Assembly: GCA_949592205.1 (NCBI GenBank) | Contig: CATIUR010000001.1 | Coordinates: 217,006,250 to 217,070,249, forward strand | Length of the DNA stretch: 64,000 nucleotides | From: Helichrysum umbraculigerum | Taxonomy: Eukaryota; Streptophyta; Magnoliopsida; Asterales; Asteraceae | Direction: 5' to 3' | Shown here: positions 17,531 through 30,691 of the stretch, piece after piece | Layout: every line of letters begins with the position of its first letter | Position numbering within the stretch: position 1 is the first letter of the stretch | Position numbers and translations under genes: made by a program | Notes under the pieces: model-generated | Seen by the model: the letters and a program-made list of their open reading frames with translations, nothing else | Databases searched by the model: none | What the model was told of the DNA's origin: nothing

Positions 17531-17725
17531 AAGCCAAGAGCTTCCAGCTCAAGTGGCACAAGGTGTTTCACAATGACCTCAAGGTCATGGGTTCGAACCC
17601 GGATGTGAGCAAAATGCTCTCCGGGATGAAGACAGTGGTTTTCTCTCGAAATATTCGGGTTTCCCCTGAAATTGATGATGAGTATATGAAGAGGCAATGC
17701 TCCCAATACTGCCTTTCAAAAAAAA
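17531..17725 (+). mobile_element. tRNA-derived SINE, second copy type
   Basis: A tRNA-like head with an A-box-like CAGCTCAAGTGGC (about 17546) and a perfect B box GGTTCGAACCC (about 17590) is followed by a short body and the tail TACTGCCTTTCAAAAAAAA. The tail matches that of the SINE at 5708-5991, but head and body differ, so it is a related family or a shorter subtype. No convincing target duplication was found, so the left end is approximate. Confidence 0.75.
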
Positions 17726-18276
17726 TATACTTTCCGAAAGTATAAAGGTAAATTTATTCATTGTCCAATTCATATCATACCACATTACTATATGACATTC
17801 TGATTTTTCTTTCCTTGTTGATTTGGTATAAAACGACACAAATGAATTCTGTTTCTTTTTTTAGGACTCTTTTAACGGGTTGGTTTAATTCCATTGAACA
17901 AACTAAACAGTATAGGTTCATTTGAGAATTGCAGAAACAATGCGTACCAGTACGGTTCAAATTTTCATCAAACTAAACAATAGTAACGTGCATCCTTTGT
18001 AGGTTGTGGATGTGACTTCATATCAATTTTAAATCTAAGGAATAGTTATGTAATGAAACAATAAAACTTAAAACTATTCTAATAAAAACAGATGCTAATA
18101 TATTAAATCAGACCCTGTAAATGGAGATCACATTTGTTCCTATGGCCCTATTTTAATTGCAATAAATATAAATTGACTAATTTTTACCATAAATTTATAA
18201 GGCCGAATATGACATGGTACACTTGTGACTACTGAAAATTGGGAGAAAACCTGTAGAATACTAGGTACCAGCAAAC

Positions 18277-21200
18277 CTACAGCTGCTTGTAGAAGAGAAC
18301 ATAAGCTTGATCATGAAGCACCTTGTTGGTAGAAATAGCGATAACTGAGGCATCGTCATAACGCAGCCACTTACCACTAGGATGCAAAATATCAGCATTG
18401 TAATGACCCTTTGAAGGCTCCCTACCGTGATGAGTTATGGTTGCTACAAGCTCATACTTACGACCCTGTAAACGATTATATTAGCCTAATAAACTAGGAA
18501 TTTAAATAACAAGTACGTCAGTACGTGTAGCAAGTTTGACCAAGTTACTTACTACTGATTTGATTTGGGTGATGTTTTTATCTCTAACAGGTAAAGTTAC
18601 AAATAAAAGAAAGAAGAATAGCTTACGAAGGGGTCAAATGCGTTGACTGTTCCCGACACAACCCACCCACCAACTCACCCAATTTGTCACCTCTATGATA
18701 TGGCACCAAGATCAACTCACATCCGGTTTGTCAGAATGGGAATTGTTATACGTTACCTCAGATACAAAACTTTGGTATGAAGGTAGCATAAATGCTCAGA
18801 AAATCTACATGAAGCAGTTGTACTCGGTAAACCTATATTTTATGATTTTTATGCAATATTTTTCTTTTTAGGTCATTCTGAAAGTAGATAGGGTTTCCCC
18901 TCTTAGCAAAATTTTTCTACAGATTACCTTGATGATAGCATTGATTTCTCATTTCTCTCCATATGACCCACCATTTTAGATTTAAGATAGTTGGGTATTT
19001 AAAATTTATACCAATAGTCAAAACACTTTACGGCATTCAGAATATTGTACTATTACATGCGGTAACACTAAAATGATGTAGAGCTGACAAGATGGGTGGG
19101 TCGGCTAACAGGTTCACGTTGAAACTGCCCAACTTAACTGCATGCAACTAGGTTAGGTTGGATTGGTCCGCAAACACTTATGTTTTATAAAAAATAATTT
19201 CATTAATTATGATTAATAATATTACAGATATTTGAATCAAATGACTCAGGAGGTGATATGTTTTAAAAAATACCTGATCGATCTGTTTGATATAAAACCC
19301 AACCCAATCGATCTAACTATTAGTGCGGGGTCAAGACACCTCTTATAAGATGCAACATGAAGAGGACATTTAACAACACTACAAAAGAATTATAAGTTCA
19401 TAACTCGAATGAGATGCAGCTAATCATGCCAGTAGCTGTAGCTTTCTTCAATTAAAAAAAAAAAGTATAATGAACAACAATCATGTATTCATGTTACCTC
19501 TGCGGTTGACAGAACAAGCAGTTCACGGTTAAGAACCAGCTCGAGTGGGAAGTAAACAGGTTTGGATAATTTAGCACTCCCTTGGCTTCCATAGCTAAAG
19601 CGCATTAAATGCAATATTAAAATCTCGGGAAGCTCAAAGACCTTCACAGATTTGCTCGCACTTACCAACTCAGCCTGATCATGAGATTAACACATTTTTT
19701 TTAGAATATCGTCACCAACAGGAAACTGTGCTAACAATTAGGGGTATGCAAAAATAGGTTAAGACTAACAAAAACGAAGAACCAAACCAGGACAGGCTAT
19801 ATGTCATTCAGTTCTCCGCTTCTATAATTTTGAAGGGAATAATTTTCTAGGAACTTTAAGTTTCCAAACTTAAACGAGTTGTTTATCTTTAAAATTCTGA
19901 ACTATATATACCGAAGTTAAGTTTCTTTAAACGATACGGTTTGGTTTGAAACAAAAGCATTTCTAAATGACTAAACCGCAAACAGACCAGTTTATTTAAA
20001 CTTTCGGCTCTAGTTCCATATGGTCTCGATTTTGTTCCGATATATACCTAACAATCACGTTGGCTTAAGTCTTACAATATACCAACACAGTCACATTCAC
20101 TGTAACTTTTATAAGCCAACGAATTTTCACTGGTAAATTTAAGCCATCTTAATTGACATAATGTCAGCCATTAATATATCATACTGATTATATGACCACC
20201 ACAGTCCCCATCCCCAGATAAAGATTCATGGGTACCTAAAAGAACGGAAGTAAAAACAGATAGCCCAGGCATCCCTATCCTCCACCATGAGAACTTCCAA
20301 TTGGCTTTCTACCAGATTCCCCTACAAAGCTCGTTTAAGACAAGCATGTGCCATGCGGTTCTACTTTTTAGACTTTTTGGGTTTGCAAAATTGGTGTTCA
20401 GTAAGCCAGAAAGATGCAACCTCAATGGTTTAAAAGCCAGTATAACAAGATGCAAAGGCACTTACAGCGACACTTATGCCTTAGAGCATGTTTTCAGTAT
20501 ATAATTCAGCTACTAAATGGCGAGGGGATTTCTAATTTGAAAGAAGCACAGATGAGAGCTTACTACTTTCAGTACATTGTCAACCCTATCGTATAGAAGT
20601 GGTATGTGCATGTCTAATGGAGCTCAGTATATGTAATTAGTAAAGCTCTTGATAACTATTAAGTGTTAACACTACCCCAAAACAATTTCGGAGAACAAAA
20701 AAATGTAAAATTACAACACATTGAAGTACCATGAACTGAAGTACAAACAATTCTAAGCAGATGTAAGATGTAACACAAAATTGTAAGATGTAACACAAAA
20801 TTGTAAGATATACCAGATGTAAGAAGCCATATAAAAAAACTGTGTTTAAAAAGGGTGGTAGGAGAAATTAGGTAAACAGATTTAGACGTGGGGATGAGCT
20901 GATCATTCATCGATGACAACATAAGATTCTGAAAGCTAACATATGACCTGCATTCCTCTTTTATTGGTGCCAACAAAATCAACTTTATAGGCACCAATAT
21001 TCTATTAGTCAATTACCAAGTGATGCCGATAAGGAGAAATGCACCATGTACCGTACACCGCATACAAAGTATAAAACGGTACCTTTCCTGCTGATGTTGC
21101 ACGATACCCTTCGAGCGTCTCTGGTGCAGAAAAGATATGAAGTGCATCCTCTATCGTACGGACAGGCTCTGGACATATATTGAGGTGGAGCAGAAGAAAT

Positions 21201-24200
21201 GGTTGTATTGTAGCTGAGGCTTTGTTACCTGTGTACATTTAGATTATAGAAAGTCATACTGCAGGAACCAAGAATTGCATTTTAAAGAATCACATCACTT
21301 CTACATCTAAGCTCCTAAAGTAAGATGTTCTTAAATAACCAACATGAACAAAAACTAAAGCAATAGAGAGATAATGGAAGATTTAGTTCTAAGATCCCAT
21401 TTTAAGTCACAGTTTTACCAATAAATTAATTGTTGTGATGATTCTATTAAATACTAGTGAGACGTGAGAACATATGAATTGTAATCAACAACCAGCAGTA
21501 ACACATACTAAGGTGATTCACTGAAGGACAATATTATTGTCACAAATGAATTATAATATTTAGCTCAAAGAAAAACCTTTTCTATCACAAATTTGTAAAT
21601 TCATTTCAAAAAAGTTACATAAACCAAGATAGCTATGCTAAAGTATACACTTTGCTTGTAAAACTTAGACTCGAACTTAAGCTCAAACAAGCTGTGCTCT
21701 GGATAGTTACCACATAGGCGGCCTAGCAAGCATATTTTGAGCATTGAAAGTTTTTATAATGTAACTATACATACAAGCACACACACAGATATACAAACAC
21801 ACGCACACATCTATATATCCAATGAGTGTTGGGTCTGTGGGGGAAGGTATAGAAATGTATACAAGTATATAAGATGGCCATCATCTATCCTTCATGACCA
21901 GAAATAAAACAAAATTTAGGAGTACCACAAAACTCACTTACCTCTTGCCTTCACAACACTTTTCAGTTGTCCGCCAAAAATCTTACTCAATTTAGATGGA
22001 ATAAAACTCTGTGTTCTGGTAATTGTAGTTTTGTTCCTTGGGCCAACCGTCTCCCAGCTATCACCATCTTCATCACTCACTGATGAAACCAATGAAACTT
22101 TGCCCCCATTAACAAGGGAAAGTCCTCCTTCAAACTTGAGCAATTCATCATGCATTTGATGCATGACAAAACTTAGGAACTCTTGAGCATCCTCTTGCCT
22201 GGAAAAACTTCAATTAAGCACCAGAGGGCAACATAAATAAAACTTGCTCACCAAGTATAAGTACAATGCATTTGTATAATAGTGTAGCTACATATTATAT
22301 CTTATCCAGATGCTATCGACAGTTGCAACACACAAACCTTGGTCTTCCTGAAAAACTATTTGGCATATCTGGGGAGAAGTTGTTCAGAACAGATTCAAAC
22401 ATGACAGGTCGTAAAGGTTTCCCAATTTCCAGAAGAATGTCATCTTTTTTCTTTGAGTGAATGTCAGATGGCATATCAAATCCAGATATAAACTCAATAA
22501 AAGCACGTAAAGTTGGGTACCCAATCTGAAAAAAAGAGTAAAAACACAATGAGCGAGATTCAATAGTGTACCACACACAAACATCGCTTAAATGGCTTTA
22601 AATCGCATCATGATCACACGTAGTGCTGTAAACGAGTTGCAATTTTATTAATTTGCTCAAGCTCAAACTCAACTCTAGCCCATATAAGTACGGAAAATAG
22701 CTCAAAACAAACAATGAGTTGAACTTATAAAACACCAACTCGAATCTTATATGCATGTCAATATACATATACGTATATATAGTTAGGGCTGCAAACGAAT
22801 CGAGCTTTTACCAATTTATTCAAGCTAGGAATCAACTTGAACTCGTCCAACTAGAAGTATATCAAGTTCTAGAATTGATTGCACTCAAGCTTGCTTAATT
22901 GAGAATGCCTTTGATAAACATTTTAGAGCAGTTCGAGCTCTCGAAACGAGCTTAAATCTTCCTTTGATCCAAGCTCGAGATTGCATCAGGAAGGCTTGTC
23001 AAGCTATCAGATCAACTAAAATCTTAGCCTAAGATGGCCAACTCAATCTTGAGCTCGGTTCGTTTGCAGCCTTATATTCACAAGAACATGGGAATTGTAG
23101 TATACCTGGGGTATATTGCATATTCTTAGCTCCTGCAAGAGATGTACAAAAGGAGAACAAGCAAGAAGTGCCTGAAGAGTTGCATTCAGAAAGCACAGAT
23201 TTCCTGGGTTGACTAAGCCTCGAGGCAGTAATTCAGTTGATGTTGTATGCAGACCATTCGATGCAGCCAAATTACTATTTTTAGTGTCATTCAAGCCCAG
23301 AGCTTCAAATGACCTGACAAAAGCTACTTGTTCTTCATTCGATGATGATAAATTCACAGCTTCATTGTCACCAACACTTCCAGGTACAAATGATACAGGT
23401 AGTTCTGCATCTTTCTGTTCCAGTAACTTCGCTCCATTGCTAAAGGAAAGAGATCTTGAATCACGTATATTTCCATTTTTATGTACAACCGAGACAAGAT
23501 TTTGTGATTCTTTTGCAGTAGTATGGACAATCTCATCAGTGTCCCTTTTCTTTACCAGCTTTGATGGTTGGAGATTTTTGGCAATTTCTATCTCACTTGG
23601 TTTGTTGTTGACGATGCCCACAGATTTCAGAGTTGCAGAGTCCAAAGAACCAAACATAAACTGTACATCATTCGCATTTGGAGTAATATGCATGGATTTT
23701 ATCTCATCCTCTGTAAATGATCCAAACACGAACACCTGACAGTAATGAACATGATACTCCGTATAACATATAATAAGGATAAGTTTACATATGAACAATA
23801 AAGGTAAGGAAATAAAAACACATATTAATAAGTGATAAGTCGAGCTTTAGAAACACATGTTAGTACGGTCCAGAATCATCCTTCGACATCTAAAGTAGAA
23901 CACGCACAGATAACAAAGTGAACACGTTAAAACACACTGTAATCGTACAAAATTCAACATCAAGTAATTTAATCATAAACGCAACAACAAGATCAGCAAT
24001 TTAAAGTGATATAAAAAACTTACACTTGAAACATACAAATTACATACAGATACAAATGATCACTAACATAAACTTTACTTTTAAAAGACAGAGAGTAAAA
24101 TTTTAAAAAATGGCGAGTTATACCTAATAAACGTAACATTTCAATCAATCAAACAAATTCCAAAACTCGAGTATCCAAAGATCAGCAAAAACAGTAGATT

Positions 24201-24865
24201 CAGAGTGATATAAACAAGAGTTAACAATGATAACATACAACTAAACATTAATCAAACAATTCCAAAACTCAAGTATCAAAACATCAACAAAAACAGTAAC
24301 TTCAGAGTGATATCAGCAGACGTTAACATTGTAACATACAAAATGAGTCAGACATACTAAACAATCAATCAAACAATTACAAAACTCAAGTATCAAAACA
24401 TCAACAAACACAGTGAACTCAAAGTGAAATAAACAGAAGTTAACACTTATAACATACAAATCAGTCAAATATACTAGACATTTCAATCAATCAGACAATT
24501 ACAGAACTCAAGTATCAAAACATCAACAAAAACAGTTATAATTCATAGTGATATAAACATAAGTTAACAATGAAAACAAACAATATTAGTCAAATAAGCT
24601 TTAACATTTCAATTAATCAAAGAATTCCTAAACCTAAGTCTCATAACATCAACATATACAGTAAATTCACAGTGACATAAACAGAAGTTAACACTGATAA
24701 CATACAAACTAGTAAAAAAAACTTAGCATTTCAATAAATCAAACAATTTCTAAACTGAAGTACTAACACGTCAGAATTTAACACTGATAACATACTTAAT
24801 TAGAAGTAATAACATGTAGAGGACATAAAAATTATAAAAAGGTGAGTTACGTTGTGTTCAGTCAT
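18277..24865 (-). CDS. UBP24: Ubiquitin-specific protease (UBP24-like)
   Basis: A cysteine protease that removes ubiquitin from proteins. Seven coding exons on the minus strand: 24865-24851 (only MTEHN), 23735-23106, 22525-22338, 22198-21942, 21228-21083, 19674-19498 and 18465-18277 (stop TAG at 18277-18279). All have GT-AG borders and continuous phase, predicting 533 residues; the Arabidopsis family member, as I recall it, is about 550. The N-terminal ~190 residues start VFVFGSF and are otherwise low in known motifs. The Cys box is NPGNLCFLNATLQALL, the linker carries DAQEFL and HQMHDELLKF, and the His box has KGHYNAD, with YDDASV and YVLFYKQL at the end. Cys, His and Asp are all present, so activity is expected. 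The first intron (1.1 kb) holds a minisatellite, and other introns hold hAT MITEs. The first acceptor splits the protein after five residues, which makes the start less certain than the rest. Confidence 0.93.
19739..20047. mobile_element. hAT-type MITE in a UBP24 intron
   Basis: Starts TAGGGGTATGCAAAAATAGG and is flanked by the 8-bp direct repeat ctaacaat at 19731-19738 and 20048-20055. The right inverted end is eroded. The interior has the KGGTTTGGTT-type runs seen in the other hAT MITEs here. Confidence 0.6.
22784..23074. mobile_element. hAT-type MITE in the intron next to the catalytic Cys exon of UBP24
   Basis: Terminal inverted repeats TAGGGCTGCAAACGAATCGAG and CTCGGTTCGTTTGCAGCCTTA (21-base ends, 4-5 mismatches). 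The right end lies about 30 bases from the donor of the Cys-box exon. The flanking 8-mers tatatagt and tattcaca do not match, so the target duplication has decayed or the ends are shifted. Confidence 0.6.
24137..24795. repeat. Minisatellite of about six ~105-125-bp units in UBP24 intron 1
   Basis: The block AATCAAACAATTNCAAAACTCAAG recurs near 24150, 24250, 24365, 24485, 24610 and 24735. Each copy is followed by ATCAACAAAAACAGT, a GTGATATAAACA variant, then GTTAACA and AACATACAAA. The units have diverged, so the array is old. Confidence 0.8.
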
Positions 24866-25490
24866 CTTGATGAGATGATGGCGTCAATAAGAAGCTGAAG
24901 AAGTTGTGAACATGATGTTGCGTAACAGAAGAGTGCCGTTGTACGGATGAGCGAAGCAAATGATGATGGAGCAGCACAGCAATGGAAGACATATGAATGT
25001 AAGGGCAAAATATGTATAAATAGAGTGATGAACGATGAGAGTAGTGTATTGTAATTGTATGTATATATGGTAATTTGTATGTATAGGTGAGAGTAATGTG
25101 ATGGGGGAGAATTAGGGTTTTTGTCACTGTCTGATAAAGAATTTTGGAGTGAAACGATTGTAAAAAAGAAAAAGGGGGCAAAACTTGTTGTGGGTGGAGT
25201 GGTGGACAAAGGGAAGAAATAGCCCTCAGTATACTTTTCTAGAAGCTGTATGCATTTTTGCATTTTTTACAATTAAATTGGTACGGAAAAAATCCACCGT
25301 AATCAAATAACATACAGAGTATATACTTAGTAAAGTCTTTTTCGATTGGTTTAAATATAAAAGTGGATATTTATTTAGGACAACGCAAAATAATTATGTA
25401 AGACACTTCGGGTGGAACGGATTGAATAATAAATAAGTTATATATATTACCAAAATAATATACTACGTAATAGTTAGTGTATGCCAAGAA

Positions 25491-25822
25491 TAAAAGTTTA
25501 TCTTTTCGTCGTAATTATTTTTATGTTAGAATTTATTCACGATTAGTTATTTTGAATATAACATGATGTGAATGTGGATAAAAACTTTAGATAAGAGGTA
25601 TACTATCACTCCTTATCATGACATGAAGAGTGTCGGTTTATCACCACTTTAGTAAGTCTTAGAAATACAGAAAATTACGCATGATGACATGAATTTTTGA
25701 ATTTTTATGAGCCCCATATTTAAAATTATACTTTTATTATATAACCAAAAACAAAAAAATGACCCTCCATCTCCGTCTTACCCCGTCTCTCTCACAACGG
25801 AAGTAAGAAAGACGTAGGTTAA
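25491..25822. repeat. Dispersed repeat X, copy 1
   Basis: About 330 bases, closely similar to 49534-49859. Both contain TCTTTTCGTCGTAATTATTT, ATGTGAATGTGGATAAAAA and CCGTCTTACCCCGTCTCTC. The family is unknown, with no ORF and no clear ends. This copy continues with AAGACGGCTCC, where copy 2 is interrupted by a Gypsy LTR. Confidence 0.75.
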
Positions 25823-26494
25823 GACGGCTCCGTGTCTATGGTGTCTTGACAAAGATGGAAGCTAAGAATTGCCACACCGAGTTGTCTAAGTATACAGAAA
25901 GACATTTTCCTTTCAACAAAAAATATGTCAATAATAATTTCGTTTATGCTATTATGAATTGGAAATAACTTTGGCCGATCACTTAGCTAAAACGTTATAT
26001 ATTGCTATTGCTATCATAATAAATAGATACAGTTTATTACATTATCATTTGATACTTAATATTTTATTTATTGAATATTCAGATTTGAAATAATTATATC
26101 TCATACTACATTTCCTTTTAGTTGTTGTATCTTTAGCTATAAGAAATGTTATATGAAGTTGATACTCATTTACAGATTGTTGTTACTACCTCGAGATAGT
26201 TGTGATTTATTTGACATGAAGACTTTTTAGTATTGTATATTTTCCTTGTAGGTTGTGTTTTAGTGAGAAATTTTCTAACATGCGTTTCATGTTCACAAAT
26301 ATTTCATTTTTAAAAGCCATCATATCCATGAATAGATCATATTTATGCGTTTAACAACACCAAATATTAATAAGAAATGTAACATAGACAAACTATTGCT
26401 AAACATTAAACGTTTAAAAATATCTATGACCAAATCCCTTTCATGTAATATTTAATCTATATGATTCGAAACCAATAAGGAATCCAAAGAATAT
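25823..26494. other. AT-rich intergenic, nothing recognised
   Basis: No coding or repeat structure that I can name. Confidence 0.5.
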
Positions 26495-26502
26495 ATCATA
26501 TC

Positions 26503-27275
26503 TAGGCATGTAAATGAACCGAACGAACACGAACGGAGTCTGTTCGTGTTCGTTCATTAAGGTTTTGATGAACAAACGAACGAACACGAACGGATAAGCA
26601 AATAGATTTTGTTGTTCATGCTCATTCACTAAGAAAATTTGTTCGTTCACAAACACAAACGAACGTACACGAACAAACACATAATTTAATGTATTTCTTC
26701 GTTAATACCTTAAACGAACGTATATATATATACAGCTACACATATTGACATATATATTATAGAACTTGAAACTTTGCAATGCATATTCAACATTACAAAA
26801 CGATCCTAATATGAAGATAAACTCATTTGCTTGGTCTGATCATAGGTAAGACAGCAGATCTAGAATTAATGGAGGGAGATAGTAGATGTGTAAATAGAGT
26901 GGAGGGAAATATGAGAGGGAAATGTGAGGTAAAATATCTAGATATTTAATATTATTAAATAAAAATATCTAAATATTTAATAATATTATATATAGAATTT
27001 AGCTTACATCAAAATAAGATATACAAATATGTATTAATTTAATTAAACTATTAGTTAATATACGAACATTTAACCGAACGTTCACGAATATATTATTGAA
27101 CATTCACGAACGTAAATGAACGAACAAGACATGTGTTCATGTTCGTTCATATAATTAAACGAACGTAAAAATTTGTTCATGTTCGTTCATATAATGAAAC
27201 GAACGAACCTAAACGAACTTCTCGCCGAACGGTTCGCGAATAGTTCACTGAATGTTCAATTCGCTTACAGGCCTA
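26503..27275. mobile_element. hAT-type non-autonomous element, 773 bp
   Basis: Ends TAGGCATGTAAATGAACC and TTCGCTTACAGGCCTA (inverted, imperfect), with the exact 8-bp target duplication atcatatc at 26495-26502 and 27276-27283. Subterminal regions are full of CGAACGAACACGAACG and GTTCGTTCAT runs. No transposase ORF. Confidence 0.88.
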
Positions 27276-27283
27276 ATCATATC

Positions 27284-28448
27284 ACAAAGAAATGTATGGT
27301 TGATTTCTCAAACTATTGCATCCATCAACAAATGTCACAAATGTGACATGAGTTTACTCTATTTTTACGTCATCAACTATAATTTTACTCTTAACAAAAC
27401 TATATAATATGTTAGTTTTTGCATCATATTCAAATAATTGAAGCACACTCAGATTTCAACTTTCGTTGAATTTTCTATGCACATAACCATATAACACATG
27501 GATCTTAGGTGGGTTTGGAGTTTTGCCAACAAGGGAGAATTTTTGTTGAACGTAATTTTATTTCTTTTATACTCCAAATTATTTCATAAAGAGTGTTGAA
27601 TAAATGCTCTTGAGTTATAATTGCATACATCAAACAATTGCCATTCAACAAATAAAAACAATGTTGAAATAAATATATTATTTTCTTATATTGGAAGATT
27701 TTAGTCGTATATATAAAATATATTTACAAGGACTTGCATCCTTTATTCGAATGCGAGCCCCATAAAAGACACAATAAACGATCCATTAGTCCCTTCTAAA
27801 AATCTTATTGGCATAACATACCACTTATTTAAGAGCATTGCTATATGTTTGAAAACTAAAATAATAGACGCTATATCATGCTTAGTTCATTTAAGACAAA
27901 ATTCATACAAGAAGAGCATGATATATCAAAATGATCGATAAAAAAAACATATAATGATTTTTGCACAATAAAAAAGTCACATTGATCTACTTTATGCCCT
28001 TTTTATGCGTTAGAAAATGTGTCGTAAATGCTTATCCGGTGGAGAGTTACTTAAAACAAAACAAAATAGAACATGCAACTCTTTTGCTCTGCAATACCAT
28101 TTTAAGTTATTTTTATTAGATATTTTGGTGTTTCATGTTCCTTTTTATGAAACATCAACTCTAGTTACTCTATTTCTTTACATTCACCGATCATCTTTAG
28201 AGTACAAAATGATGATCATTTTGTTAAATGTATATTTAGACACACATTTTAATATTTTAAGTATAAACATCACTTTTCTTTTGAAAATAAACAAAAGATG
28301 ATCTGAATCCTCTAATTGTATATATCCACAATGATGATCATAACTAGTCTAAATGATTAAAAAGAATGAAAACAATGTGAAATAGCATTTTCACTAGAAT
28401 CTATATTATATCTTTGTTAAGTTATAATCTAGTGTAAAACATTGAACA
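27284..28448. other. Intergenic, decayed sequence
   Basis: No gene recognised. A 94-codon frame at 28017-28301 starts with a Cys-rich peptide but shows no family resemblance and AT-driven composition; it may be fossil transposon sequence. Confidence 0.4.
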
Positions 28449-28450
28449 CA

Positions 28451-28537
<87 letters not shown>
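28451..28537. repeat. (ATT)n microsatellite upstream of the oxidoreductase gene
   Basis: About 87 bases of pure ATT triplets, ending some 100 bases before the TATA box at 28634. Confidence 0.97.
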
Positions 28538-28633
28538 GTGATGTGAGTTATATAAGTTTTCATATACAAAGTTAAAATGAAATTGAATAATATTGTCGTT
28601 AATATAAGTACTTAAATTAAATTAATTTATATT

Positions 28634-28641
28634 TATATAAA
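28634..28641 (+). promoter_or_regulatory. TATA box of the saccharopine-dehydrogenase-like gene
   Basis: TATATAAA 71 bases before the chosen ATG at 28712. A short (GAATA)n run lies in the predicted leader at 28684-28700. Confidence 0.5.
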
Positions 28642-29429
28642 TTTAGGCCGTTATCCAGACGTGTTTTGTCACGAACTCCAGATAGAATAGAATAGAATAG
28701 AAGTGAAAGATATGGCGTGTGCCTGTATTTGGAGCGCCATCAGGTTTCCGACGATATCCTCCGCTGCTGTTCCATCGGAAACCGTCAATTCTAGGGTTCT
28801 CGTACTCGGCGGAACCGGTAGAGTCGGTGGTTCTACCGCCATCGCTCTCTCTAAGCTCTCACCTGACCTCCGCATCGTCATTGCTGGTCGCAACAGGTTT
28901 TACCTTCATTTCCAAATTAAAATTTCCCTAATATCCAGTACGTATTCGTCTTTAATTTGGCACTGTTCGATATAGTACTTTCATATTAATATAATTTAAA
29001 CTTTAAAGTAGAATGTAGATGATGAGTTTGGTGCGTGCAGCGTTATTTGAAGTGTAACTGATATACATACACACATATACTCACTAGCATATCACATTAG
29101 CACCTGTGATGTGCAGCAGTATACAAAATGTAAGAGAGAGATGATAAAAAAAAAATTTAAAAATCTTGTGTGTTAGATTTTCATACATGAATCAATCAAT
29201 ACTCATTTATATACTTAAAGAGATATTAATCGATATAGATATTCAATAGCTCATCAATAGATCTTGTCGAATTCAATCGTATAGAATCTAAACACATTAA
29301 AGGAGGTTATAAAAGTTGTAACCAAAACTAGGCATACATTTTGATATAACTTTTAACTACGGTTCAGTTTCACGTCGGGTGGCGTGGATTAATGCAAAAC
29401 AAATGAAGGGTGAGATTATATTTTTATTA

Positions 29430-30691
29430 GGCCAAAATGTAGTTTAGTACCCTGAACTTGGTTAACCGGGTCCTCTACTACCCTGAACTTGTAAAGGTGT
29501 AGAATGGTACCCTGAACTTGGCAAAATAACTAATTTACTACCCTGACTCACTTGACTCGGTCATGTGCAAATCATGTGACCTTTTTCAGTTAATTTTTAA
29601 CGAAATAGTTTAGGGTGCGTTTAGTTTTGGAAAAAAGGGGAAGTTTTCTAGAAATTTTTTCCAAGAAAAGTGGAAAAGTGGAAAACGCGTTCAAAATGAA
29701 TTTTTTTAAGAAAATTTTCCAAGAAAATGGAAAACCCAATTTTCCAAAATATAACTTGGAGGTGGAAAACAAGTTCCCCTCACTTTTCCAAATTTTCCTT
29801 TATAAACTTCCTCCCCACTTTTCCAAATTTTCCAAGATATAACTAGTTTTCCAAAATCCACTTTTCCAACATTTGAACACGGTTTCTAAATTTTCAACAC
29901 TTTTCTTGAAAATGATTTTCTTTAGAAATTTGGAAATGGAAAATTATAGAAAATTTTCAACAACTAAACGCACCCTTAAGTTTTTAGTGAAAATTAGAGA
30001 AAACCCTAATTCACAAGTTAATTAGAGCATAATAAATCCCTTTTTTTTTTTTTGAGACTTTTGACGTTCTTGATGCAACAGCTGATTTGTATGTTGTTTA
30101 TTTTTGTCTAATTCCATACATAACTGTAATTAATATGAGAATAGGATGGATCGAAGGATTGATTACTTGAAACATAGATGAATCAAAGACTGGCGAAGTA
30201 AAAGGAAGCTTTCTTACATATAATATACTACTAATGCTTTTTAATACATTGTTGTTCATGAGAGGCATATGAATGCCACCTGTTCCGAGGGACGTATAAG
30301 GAGGTATAAGGATTCCACATGTTGCTCTAATATGTGGGTGTGCTTCATAGTTTAATTCCATTGTTTTTATGATTGGAATCAGAGGGTATAACCAGATGGT
30401 TCATAAGAATTATAATCAATAAAATTGAAGTTTCTAAAGCATATGAAATCTGAGTGAAAATGTTTTATAGATTTAGTATTTTTAATTTTAAATGGCATAT
30501 GATGAACGTTATTGGTATTTGCTAAAAACTAACTGAAAAGTTCACGTGATTTGCACATGACCGAGTCAAGTGAGTCAGGGTAGTAAATTAGTCATTTTGC
30601 CAAGTTCAGGGTACCAATCTACACCTTTACAAGTTCAGGGTAGTAGAGGACCCGGTTAACCAAGTTCAGGGTACTAAACTACATTTTGGCC
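29430..30691. mobile_element. Mutator-type element with ~160-bp inverted repeats in oxidoreductase intron 1
   Basis: The ends GGCCAAAATGTAGTTTAGTA and its inverse begin ~160-base terminal inverted repeats (29430-29592 and 30530-30691), each with three or four copies of TACCCTGAACTTG. The 9-bp target duplication tttttatta occurs at 29421-29429 and 30692-30700. The 1.26-kb element has no transposase and contains a nested Tourist MITE. Confidence 0.92.
29613..29975. mobile_element. Tourist (PIF/Harbinger) MITE nested in the Mutator-type element
   Basis: Terminal repeats GGGTGCGTTTAGTT and AACTAAACGCACCC with the 3-bp target duplication TTA (29610-29612 and 29976-29978). The interior is a hairpin-like series of GGAAAA/TTTTCC blocks. 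It inserted after the surrounding Mutator-type element. Confidence 0.88.

Noticed and set aside
17546..17605. Possible tRNA gene (perfect B box)
   Set aside because: No matching acceptor stem, and the unit continues into a body with the GCCTTTCAAAA tail, so it is a SINE.
19078..19330. Possible hAT element in a UBP24 intron (GATGGGTGGGTCGG, AACCCAACCCAATCG)
   Set aside because: Subterminal-like words are present but no inverted ends or target duplication could be found.
23209..23739. 176-codon plus-strand ORF
   Set aside because: Antisense shadow of the large second exon of UBP24.
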